From the NCBI GenBank assembly GCA_024679435.1, contig JAIBDK010000200.1, positions 1 through 5,060 of the forward strand: DNA of 5,060 bases, written 5' to 3'. Positions 1 through 5,060 of this stretch are shown here, in pieces. Position numbers and translations under genes: made by a program. Every line of letters begins with the position of its first letter. Within the stretch, counting starts at the first letter, position 1. The notes beneath the pieces are model-generated. The model was not told where the DNA came from. It worked only from the letters and a program-made list of their open reading frames with translations, and ran no database searches. The stretch is from Gammaproteobacteria bacterium (GTDB lineage: Bacteria > Pseudomonadota > Gammaproteobacteria > Arenicellales > Poriferihabitantaceae).

Positions 1-200
1 AAAATAGAAAATAGAGCGAAAAACAGAGTTAAAATTTTTGTAATATTTATTGGACTTGTAAGCACCTATTGTTTACTATCCGTTCGTCCAAATTTCAATA
101 TTTCAGATTGAAGCCGGCATCTTTGTTTGCAAAAGCAGGTCGATGTTGGCAAATCGCGATCAAACGTTAATTCTCTCATTATCTGGAGGCAAAAAACCGA
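1..200 (+). other. Non-coding AT-rich upstream region and leader of acpP
   Basis: No credible coding sequence is seen here on either strand. The first 50 bases are extremely AT-rich. The second half, the presumed acpP leader, holds short palindromes (GCCGGC, TCGCGA) but no convincing long hairpin, riboswitch or operator. In related bacteria fabG lies just upstream of acpP, so its end is probably shortly before position 1; I see no terminator for it here. Confidence 0.6.
28..79 (+). promoter_or_regulatory. Candidate sigma-70 promoter of acpP with UP-like AT tract
   Basis: A -35-like TTGGAC at 50-55 (3 of 6 consensus positions) is followed after 18 bases by a -10-like TACTAT at 74-79 (4 of 6). 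Directly upstream, 28-49 is a run of A and T tracts (AAAATTTTTGTAATATTT at 31-48) resembling an UP element that would bind the RNA polymerase alpha subunit. Transcription would start near 86 and leave a leader of about 115 bases. ACP is among the most abundant cell proteins, so a strong dedicated promoter is expected, but the hexamers themselves are weak and the assignment is an inference. Transcripts from an upstream fabG, outside the window, may also read through. Confidence 0.4.
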
Positions 201-443
201 ATGAGCACAATTGAAGAACGAGTAAAGAAAGTTGTTGTTGAACAACTAGGTGTAAGTGATGATCAGGTAACCCCTGAAGCGTCATTTGTCGATGACCTTG
301 GTGCTGACTCACTGGATACCGTTGAATTGGTAATGGCGCTGGAAGAGGAGTTTGATGCTGAAATTCCCGATGACAAAGCAGAAAGCATTACAAAAGTTCA
401 AGATGCAGTGAACTATATTAAAGCGACTACCGAAGACGCCTGA
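201..443 (+). CDS. acpP: Acyl carrier protein
   Basis: Small acidic cytosolic carrier that holds growing acyl chains as thioesters on a 4'-phosphopantetheine arm and shuttles them between the enzymes of type II fatty acid synthesis; it also feeds lipid A and phospholipid synthesis. The 80-residue length is normal for the family. The attachment site is the DSL motif in GADSLDTVEL, with Ser37 (Ser36 if Met1 is removed) as the serine modified by holo-ACP synthase. Helix II after it (LDTVELVMALEEEF) is rich in acidic residues, which dock basic patches on partner enzymes such as FabF. The ATG is supported by a strong Shine-Dalgarno GGAGG at 185-189, 11 bases upstream. A terminator follows 52 bases after the stop, so much of the transcript should be monocistronic, which fits the high ACP demand. 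The C-terminal tail (KATTEDA) is variable in the family. Confidence 0.98.
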   Translation: MSTIEERVKKVVVEQLGVSDDQVTPEASFVDDLGADSLDTVELVMALEEEFDAEIPDDKAESITKVQDAVNYIKATTEDA

Positions 444-495
444 TACGGATCGTAGGCAGATTTGTACCTGCTGAGACTGTATAACTGCAACATTT

Positions 496-526
496 AAAAA
501 CCGCTACCTATAAGGTGGCGGTTTTT
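496..526 (+). terminator. Intrinsic terminator between acpP and fabF
   Basis: The arms AAAAACCGCTACC (496-508) and GGTGGCGGTTTTT (514-526) pair over 13 positions with a single G-U wobble (505 with 517) around the five-base loop TATAA. The 3' arm ends in a run of five T. This is a textbook rho-independent terminator. Because the flanking A and T runs also pair, it could act on the minus strand too. It should end a large share of acpP transcripts and lower read-through into fabF. Confidence 0.9.
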
Positions 527-571
527 GTATGTGGTGCAGTATTTTAGATTATCGTATTTCTCTGGAGAGGC

Positions 572-607
572 TTGTAACCTGGCCTCCTATTTATTATCTT
601 GTATAAT
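572..607 (+). promoter_or_regulatory. Candidate promoter of fabF
   Basis: A perfect -10 hexamer TATAAT lies at 602-607, 29 bases before the fabF ATG, and would give a leader of roughly 20 bases. No good -35 sits at the usual spacing: the bases 16 to 19 upstream are CTGGCC-like, and the better TTGTAA at 572-577 is 24 bases away, which is too far. A promoter here makes sense because the preceding terminator would otherwise starve the downstream operon, but the missing -35 leaves this uncertain. Confidence 0.4.
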
Positions 608-635
608 TTTTACTGTTAACAATCTGCGAGAATTT

Positions 636-1874
636 ATGAGTAAAAGACGAGTAGTGATAACCGGAATGGGCGCAGTAACGCCTGTTGGAGTTGGATTGCA
701 TGCCTCGTGGGAGGGAATGCTATCAGGCAATAATGGTGTCAGTCCGGTAACCCATTTTGATGCTTCTGAGTATCCCTGTAATTTTGCTGGGCAGGTTCCG
801 GAATTTAGTCCCGGTGATTTCATGGCAGAAAAAGAAGCGCGGAAAATGGATCGATTCATGCAGCTTGGTATGGTTGGTGGAGTTGAAGCGTTTAAAGACT
901 CGGAACTTAAAGTGACCGATGAAAATGCTGATCGAATAGGTGTTTATATAGGCTCAGGTATCGGCGGTATTAATACCATTGAGAACACCACAAAACTCTA
1001 TCAGGAAAAAGGAATTCGCAGGGTTTCCCCTTTTTATATTCCCATGACGATTACTAATATGATTTCTGGTAATCTGTCCATCATGTTTGGGCTTAAAGGT
1101 CCAAATTTGTCTATGGTTACAGCCTGCAGTACCGGAACGCATGCTATTGGGGAAGCCGGTCGACTCGTTGAGTACGGCGATGCGGATGTAATGGTTGCGG
1201 GTGGTGCAGAAGCACCGATATCACCAACAGCGCTGGCGGGCTTTGCATCAGCAAGGGCGCTCAGTCGACGTAATGATGATCCGGCGACTGCGAGTCGACC
1301 CTGGGATACCGGCAGGGATGGGTTTGTTATGGGTGAAGGCGCGGGCGTGGTTGTACTTGAAGAGTACGAGCATGCCAAAAGACGTGGCGCACGTATCTAC
1401 GCAGAATTATCGGGATTCGGGATGAGTGGTGATGCCTATCACATGACCAGCCCCTCTCCTGGCGGAGAAGGTGCGGCTAGGTGCATGGACAGTGCGTTGC
1501 GAAATGCGGGCATCGCTAAGGATAACGTCCAGTATTTGAATGCGCATGGGACATCGACACCTCAGGGCGATATCGCAGAGACTATGGCTGTAAAACGATC
1601 ATTTGGTGATCATGCAAAGAAATTAAAAATTAGCTCGAACAAGTCGATGATCGGTCATTTGCTGGGCGCAGCCGGCGGGGTGGAGGCCGTAATGACGGCG
1701 ATGTCTGTCTATGAACAGGCGATTCCTCCCACAATCAATCTGCTGGATCAGGATCCCGAATGTGATCTGGACTACGTGCCGGGAGAAGCTCAGCAACATA
1801 AGATTGAGGTTGCCTTAAGTAATTCCTTTGGTTTTGGCGGGACTAACGGAACGCTGGTATTCAGCAGGGTTTAA
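636..1874 (+). CDS. fabF: Beta-ketoacyl-ACP synthase II (KAS II)
   Basis: Condenses malonyl-ACP with acyl-ACP to extend fatty acids by two carbons; in model bacteria FabF also drives the palmitoleate to cis-vaccenate step that adjusts membrane fluidity. The 412-residue length matches the family. The thiolase-fold catalytic triad is complete: nucleophile Cys164 in TACSTG, His304 in NAHGTSTP and His341 in KSMIGH, with the conserved Lys336 beside it. The gating loop is seen as NSFGFGGTN (396-404). The N-terminus MSKRRVVITGMG is the usual FabF start, so ATG 636 is chosen. The frame stays open upstream to a TTG at 525, but that codon lies in the terminator and the extra 37 residues are not FabF-like. 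The Shine-Dalgarno is weak (GCGAG around 626-630). Small variations near the active site are SSNKSMIGH, where E. coli has SSTKSMTGH, and PQGDI, where E. coli has PAGDK. Such changes occur in other KAS enzymes, so normal activity is expected. Confidence 0.97.
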   Translation: MSKRRVVITGMGAVTPVGVGLHASWEGMLSGNNGVSPVTHFDASEYPCNFAGQVPEFSPGDFMAEKEARKMDRFMQLGMVGGVEAFKDSELKVTDENADRIGVYIGSGIGGINTIENTTKLYQEKGIRRVSPFYIPMTITNMISGNLSIMFGLKGPNLSMVTACSTGTHAIGEAGRLVEYGDADVMVAGGAEAPISPTALAGFASARALSRRNDDPATASRPWDTGRDGFVMGEGAGVVVLEEYEHAKRRGARIYAELSGFGMSGDAYHMTSPSPGGEGAARCMDSALRNAGIAKDNVQYLNAHGTSTPQGDIAETMAVKRSFGDHAKKLKISSNKSMIGHLLGAAGGVEAVMTAMSVYEQAIPPTINLLDQDPECDLDYVPGEAQQHKIEVALSNSFGFGGTNGTLVFSRV

Positions 1875-1908
1875 GTTATTATGGGCCTCATGATTTCGTT
1901 TTAACGAT

Positions 1909-1913
1909 AGAGG
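1909..1913 (+). promoter_or_regulatory. Ribosome binding site that fixes the mltG start
   Basis: AGAGG lies seven bases before ATG 1921, an ideal spacing. The frame also holds two TTG codons directly before the ATG (1915 and 1918), but these would be only one to four bases from the site, so ATG 1921 is the likely initiator. Confidence 0.7.
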
Positions 1914-1920
1914 TTTGTTG

Positions 1921-2934
1921 ATGGCTAGATGGCTTAAACGAGGGTTCGGTATTTTGGTAATGCTCGGAATTGTCGTTATTGCAACAGCAACCTGGTATTA
2001 CAAGAATCAGATATCTCTGCCCTTAAACTTGCAGGACCATGTTTTAAAGGTTGACCGGGGTGATACCCTCTCATCTCTGGGCTATCACCTTGTGCAAGAC
2101 GGGATTCTTAAAGAGCCCTACACGTTAAAAGTTTATGCGCGCCTCAATAGTGTGAATCACATTCAGGCCGGAGAATATCATTTTCCTATAGATTTAAATT
2201 TGGCCGAACTTGTGCGTTGGCTCGAAACAGGGAAGGGTCAGATCGGGATAAAGGTCACCATTGTTGAGGGCTGGACCTTCAGGCAGATGCGTGAAGTGCT
2301 GGCATCAGCTCCTAAGCTCTCCCAACTGACCAGTTCATGGACGGATCAGCAGATTATGGCGAAACTGGGTTATCCTGATTTACATCCTGAGGGTCAGTTT
2401 TACCCCGACACTTATCAGTATCTCGCGGGTGAAAGTGATTTAACCCTGTACAAAAAAGCATTTAATTTGATGCAGAAAACCTTAGATGACGCCTGGCAGA
2501 GTAGGAAAACAGCAATCGAAATAACGGATAAATATCAGGCTTTGATCATGGCTTCTATTATAGAAAAGGAGAGTCAGGTTTGGGACGAGCAACCGGAGAT
2601 TTCCGGCGTATTTAACAATCGACTCCGCAAAGGCATGCGTTTACAGACGGATCCAACAGTAATTTATGGAGTTGGTGATAAATATGATGGTGATATTACC
2701 TATAAGCATCTGAAAACAGATACCCCTTATAATACTTATACGCGGTCTGGTTTGCCGCCTACTCCCATCAGTTTGCCGGGAGCCCGGGCTATAGTGGCAG
2801 CGGTCAATCCGGCAGAAACAAAGTCTCTTTATTTTGTCGCTAAAGGGGCTGGTCAACATCATTTCTCGAAAACTCTGAAAGAACATAACGCGGCGGTGCA
2901 GAAATATATTTTCAAGAAAAATAGCAGTGGATAA
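1921..2934 (+). CDS. mltG: Endolytic murein transglycosylase MltG (YceG family)
   Basis: Inner-membrane enzyme that cuts nascent peptidoglycan glycan strands, leaving 1,6-anhydroMurNAc ends, and is thought to act as a terminase of strand polymerisation. The protein is 337 residues (E. coli about 340). Basic residues (MARWLKR) precede one membrane helix at about 9-27, so the rest lies in the periplasm. Residues about 41-95 form the LysM-like N-terminal part (VLKVDRGDTLSSLG...AGEYHF). The catalytic region has ASIIEKES, where Glu215 matches the proposed catalytic glutamate of E. coli MltG (Glu218). It then has NRLRKGMRLQTDPTVIYG (233-250), PYNTYTRSGLPPTPISLPG (269-287) and the C-terminal YFVAKGAGQHHFSKTLKEHN. 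It begins 46 bases after fabF and overlaps tmk by 8 bases. In E. coli and Pseudomonas pabC separates fabF from mltG; here it does not. Confidence 0.95.
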   Translation: MARWLKRGFGILVMLGIVVIATATWYYKNQISLPLNLQDHVLKVDRGDTLSSLGYHLVQDGILKEPYTLKVYARLNSVNHIQAGEYHFPIDLNLAELVRWLETGKGQIGIKVTIVEGWTFRQMREVLASAPKLSQLTSSWTDQQIMAKLGYPDLHPEGQFYPDTYQYLAGESDLTLYKKAFNLMQKTLDDAWQSRKTAIEITDKYQALIMASIIEKESQVWDEQPEISGVFNNRLRKGMRLQTDPTVIYGVGDKYDGDITYKHLKTDTPYNTYTRSGLPPTPISLPGARAIVAAVNPAETKSLYFVAKGAGQHHFSKTLKEHNAAVQKYIFKKNSSG

Positions 2935-3562
2935 AGGGAAGTTTATAACCATAGAAGGTGGGGACGGTGCGGGAAAATCCACACAGATTCCCTTCGTAGA
3001 GCAGCTGATTCGCAGTCGTGGGCACAAACTTCAGGTCACGCGGGAACCCGGCGGTACTGAACTCGGTGAGCAATTACGCGAGATTTTGCTCAATTTTTCT
3101 GCTGGAAAGATGTGTGATGATACCGAACTAATGCTGATGTTTGCTGCGAGGAAACAACATTTGTACGAAGTTATAACGCCCGCTTTGGAGGCGGGTGTCT
3201 GGGTTCTATGTGATAGATTTACCGATGCAACCTACGCGTATCAGGGAGGCGGTCGGGGAATCGACGCGAGTCGCATCGAAGTTCTTGAAGACTGGGTTCA
3301 ACAGGGCCTGCAGCCCGATTTAACTTTGCTGCTCGATGTGCCGGTAGAAATTGGATTGGGACGAACCGGTAAGCGGGGAGAAGTATCTGATCGATTTGAG
3401 CAGCAACAGGTGTGCTTCAAGGAGCTTGTAAGAGAGAGTTATCTCGATCGGACCCGACGTTTTTCACATCGAATCAAGAGGATTGATGCCGCCCAGAAGG
3501 TTGATGCCGTTCAAATTCGGATTGTGGAGGAATTTAATGCATTTGCGGATAACGTAACCTGA
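2927..3562 (+). CDS. tmk: Thymidylate kinase (dTMP kinase)
   Basis: Cytosolic kinase that phosphorylates dTMP to dTDP with ATP, the step shared by the de novo and salvage routes to dTTP. The protein has 211 residues, normal for the family. Visible motifs are the P-loop GGDGAGKST (11-19), TREPGGT (38-44) for dTMP binding, the DRF motif (96-98) and AYQGGGRGID (104-113). The arginine-bearing LID (RTGKRGEVSDRFE, 146-158) places the basic residues in the lid rather than the P-loop, as in the E. coli-type (type II) enzymes. The lid seems to hold one extra residue (the Ser in GEVSDR) compared with the usual GELDR. The start is GTG 2927, inside the last codons of mltG in another frame; no ATG fits, and MDKGKFITIEG aligns with family N-termini. 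No clear Shine-Dalgarno is seen, so translation is probably coupled to mltG. Confidence 0.96.
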   Translation: MDKGKFITIEGGDGAGKSTQIPFVEQLIRSRGHKLQVTREPGGTELGEQLREILLNFSAGKMCDDTELMLMFAARKQHLYEVITPALEAGVWVLCDRFTDATYAYQGGGRGIDASRIEVLEDWVQQGLQPDLTLLLDVPVEIGLGRTGKRGEVSDRFEQQQVCFKELVRESYLDRTRRFSHRIKRIDAAQKVDAVQIRIVEEFNAFADNVT

Positions 3563-3573
3563 GTAATGGGAAG

Positions 3574-4641
3574 TTGATACTGCCCTGGCAAAATTCTGAT
3601 TGGCAGCAGCTGACTTCCAATAGGGATCGCCTGCATCATGGTATTTTAGTTAATGCCAGACCAGGTACGGGTATGCGTGAATTTGCTTTTGCACTCGCCC
3701 AGTTTTTTATTTGTGAAAGCCCCGATCAGTCTAACCGCTCTGCCTGCCAGGTTTGTCAGAATTGCCGATTGTTTATTGCAGGCTCGCATCCCGATTTTCA
3801 TGCGGTAACGTCTGAATTTGAAACCGTGCACGGGAGAATAGCCCTCCTCACTGCATATAGCGATCGTTACCAGGACGCGAAGGAACGGGAAAAGAAATCA
3901 AGGCCAAGTAGAGTGATTTCAGTGGATCAAGTCCGAAAACTGATTTCGCGTTTCTCCACTCATACGCATATAGCGTCTACGCGTGTGGCGCTAATAATGC
4001 CGGCTGACCGTCTAAACACGAATGCGGCAAATGCATTGTTGAAACTACTGGAAGAGCCGCCGGACCAGTCGATTCTTATTCTCGCCACGTCGGAAACCGT
4101 GCGCCTGCCTAAAACAATTCTCAGCCGATGTGTTCTGTTTTCTCTTGCAGCACCGAATCGGCAACAGTCACTTCATTGGCTTGAGGACTTTATCCCGGAT
4201 GAGTTCCGGATTACGGCACTCGATTTATCTAACAACGAGCCGCTGAATGCCCGGGCAATGTATGAAGCTGGACAGTTGGAAGATCGCCAGAGTTATCTCA
4301 AAGGATTGATCAGCACGCTAGAAAATAAGATATATCCCTTAGACCTTGCCCAGAAGGTCGCCAAAATGGAGTTTGACAACGTATTATTGTGGTTTGCGCA
4401 ATTTGTAATAGAACTCGTTGTCTGGAAAGCAGCGGGACAAAGACCATCGTGGGGAAATCTCGGTTCTGTTGATCCTGCGGTTCTATCTATGGATAGGTTG
4501 TGTGCGCTTTATGATAGAATTACCCATTACAGGAAAATATCAAGGGGAAGTGTCAATGAGCAGTTGGCTATGGAGGATCTGCTAATTTCTTTACAGAAAG
4601 TTACAGAACGGCACGGAATGGTACAGAACGCAAAGCAATAG
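3574..4641 (+). CDS. holB: DNA polymerase III delta' subunit (clamp loader)
   Basis: Delta' is the stator-like subunit of the clamp loader (with delta and tau/gamma) that places the beta clamp on primed DNA. The protein has 355 residues (E. coli 334). The N-terminus MILPWQ matches the family pattern of a PWQ near the start. The Walker A position reads ARPGTGMRE (28-36) with Met where ATP-binding relatives have Lys, as expected because delta' does not use ATP. A zinc module is seen at Cys47, Cys58, Cys61 and Cys64. NAANALLKLLEEPP (150-163) and SRC (184-186) are the conserved AAA+ segments. Between HPDF (72-75) and ISVDQVR the loop is about 28 residues longer than in E. coli and highly charged (DAKEREKKSRPSR). 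The start is TTG 3574: an in-frame stop lies at 3550-3552 and no ATG or GTG follows it. It starts 11 bases after tmk, so the genes are surely cotranscribed. Confidence 0.93.
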   Translation: MILPWQNSDWQQLTSNRDRLHHGILVNARPGTGMREFAFALAQFFICESPDQSNRSACQVCQNCRLFIAGSHPDFHAVTSEFETVHGRIALLTAYSDRYQDAKEREKKSRPSRVISVDQVRKLISRFSTHTHIASTRVALIMPADRLNTNAANALLKLLEEPPDQSILILATSETVRLPKTILSRCVLFSLAAPNRQQSLHWLEDFIPDEFRITALDLSNNEPLNARAMYEAGQLEDRQSYLKGLISTLENKIYPLDLAQKVAKMEFDNVLLWFAQFVIELVVWKAAGQRPSWGNLGSVDPAVLSMDRLCALYDRITHYRKISRGSVNEQLAMEDLLISLQKVTERHGMVQNAKQ

Positions 4642-4731
4642 CTTTTAGTTTCAACTCAGAGGCTACTTTGACCCATCCTTTAAGCTGAGCAAGTAATCAA
4701 GGTTCATAAATTTTTTAGTTGAGCAAATAAA
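4642..4731 (+). promoter_or_regulatory. holB-pilZ intergenic region with a weak candidate promoter
   Basis: A good -35-like TTGACC (4668-4673, five of six) is followed after 18 bases by AGTAAT (4692-4697, four of six to TATAAT). This could give pilZ its own transcript with a leader of about 30 bases. No intrinsic terminator is seen after holB; the only inverted match is CTCAG (4655-4659) with CTGAG (4685-4689) across a 25-base loop and no T run. Read-through from holB is therefore likely as well. Confidence 0.3.
4683..4730 (+). repeat. Imperfect direct repeat upstream of pilZ
   Basis: AGCTGAGCAAGTAA (4683-4696) and AGTTGAGCAAATAA (4717-4730) match at 12 of 14 positions and are spaced 34 bases start to start. 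The second copy ends one base before the pilZ ATG and contains the weak ribosome binding site GAG (4721-4723). It may be a small local duplication or a binding site pair; the sequence does not say which. Confidence 0.5.
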
Positions 4732-5060
4732 ATGGCAGACCATAAGTCGAGTGTAGATAAGCCAGAGAATACAGTAAACAACAAGCTTGAGAGCAGTGAG
4801 GCCGCTCATAACGGGAAAGCCTCTAATGGTGCTGCTCAGCGACCTTCAGTAGTTCCTTTGATCTATGCTGATAAGGGCAGCCTTCACAAAGCCTATATGC
4901 CATTTTTTAAAGGGGGAGGTTTGTTTATTCCCACCGTCAAAAACTATCCGATGAATGATGAGGTATTTCTTCTGGTGACGTTGCCAGGTTCAAAAAACGC
5001 GCTTCCGGTTCCGGGGAAGGTGATGTGGATTACGCCGTTGGGAGCAGCAGACGGTATGAA
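4732..5060 (+). CDS. pilZ: PilZ-domain protein, type IV pilus assembly PilZ (partial, 3' end outside window)
   Basis: The reading frame is open from ATG 4732 to the window end (109 full codons). Residues about 41-101, with SLHKAYMPFFKGGGLFIPT, DEVFLLVTLPG and LPVPGKVMWITPLGA, closely resemble the Pseudomonas PilZ protein encoded after holB, which is needed for type IV pilus biogenesis and works with the PilB ATPase/FimX system. The c-di-GMP binding signature of canonical PilZ domains (RxxxR, then D/NxSxxG) is not visible; the second position reads GGGLFIPT. Like the pilus-type PilZ it therefore probably does not bind c-di-GMP. Odd is a polar, low-complexity N-terminal tail of about 40 residues rich in Asn, Ser, Ala, Lys and Glu, longer than in the Pseudomonas protein. 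An in-frame stop at 4720-4722 and no other suitable codon support ATG 4732. The Shine-Dalgarno is weak (GAG at 4721-4723). Confidence 0.92.
   Translation, partial: MADHKSSVDKPENTVNNKLESSEAAHNGKASNGAAQRPSVVPLIYADKGSLHKAYMPFFKGGGLFIPTVKNYPMNDEVFLLVTLPGSKNALPVPGKVMWITPLGAADGM

Noticed and set aside
444..495. Near-palindrome TACGGATCGTA just after acpP
   Set aside because: It is short, imperfect and without a T run; the real terminator lies downstream at 496-526.
525..635. N-terminal extension of fabF from TTG 525
   Set aside because: The TTG lies in the terminator T run, the 37 added residues do not resemble FabF, and the stretch holds the likely promoter.
587..859. Minus-strand open frame over the start of fabF
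   Set aside because: It overlaps conserved FabF coding sequence and shows no protein-like features.
1034..1378. Minus-strand open frame of 114 codons inside fabF
   Set aside because: It is a shadow of a strongly conserved gene, with low-complexity Ser/Ala/Pro composition, no recognisable domain and no own context.
1195..1425. Plus-strand alternative frame inside fabF
   Set aside because: It lies within the conserved FabF core in another frame and has no domain or ribosome binding site.
1881..1904. Seven-codon ORF (MGLMISF) between fabF and mltG
   Set aside because: It has no ribosome binding site and its size is expected by chance.
2641..3027. Minus-strand open frame of 128 codons across the mltG-tmk junction
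   Set aside because: It lies opposite conserved motifs of both genes and its product resembles no known protein.
3646..3831. Minus-strand open frame inside holB
   Set aside because: It lies opposite the zinc module of delta' and has no independent support.

Overview
The window reads as a chromosomal housekeeping segment of a gammaproteobacterium. All genes lie on the + strand in the order acpP - fabF - mltG - tmk - holB - pilZ (cut by the window end). This order, with pilZ directly after holB, is typical of the Pseudomonas/Cellvibrio/Oceanospirillum side of the Gammaproteobacteria; enterics lack this pilZ. Base composition is moderate and looks even across the genes, and I see no mobile element, RNA gene, CRISPR array or other sign of recent transfer. 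A genus cannot be named from the sequence alone.

Layout. Positions 1-200 are a non-coding, very AT-rich leader with a plausible promoter for acpP (201-443), which encodes acyl carrier protein. A strong intrinsic terminator (496-526) follows, then a short promoter-like stretch and fabF (636-1874), which encodes beta-ketoacyl-ACP synthase II. A 46-base gap leads into mltG (1921-2934). mltG overlaps tmk (2927-3562) by 8 bases, and holB (3574-4641) starts 11 bases after tmk. A 90-base gap with an imperfect direct repeat precedes a PilZ-domain gene (4732 to beyond 5060).

How the genes work together. acpP and fabF supply the carrier and an elongating condensing enzyme for fatty acid synthesis. mltG ends nascent peptidoglycan strands, tmk makes dTDP for DNA synthesis, and holB encodes the delta' subunit of the DNA polymerase III clamp loader. 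PilZ of this type supports type IV pilus assembly. Fatty acid, wall and replication genes thus lie in one growth-linked cluster, with the very abundant ACP partly uncoupled from the rest by the terminator.

Nothing here looks like an undescribed biological system. The points worth a second look are modest: no pabC between fabF and mltG, an insertion of about 28 residues in delta' next to its zinc module, a low-complexity N-terminal tail on PilZ, a TTG start for holB overlapped by a three-codon minicistron, and the direct repeat ahead of pilZ.
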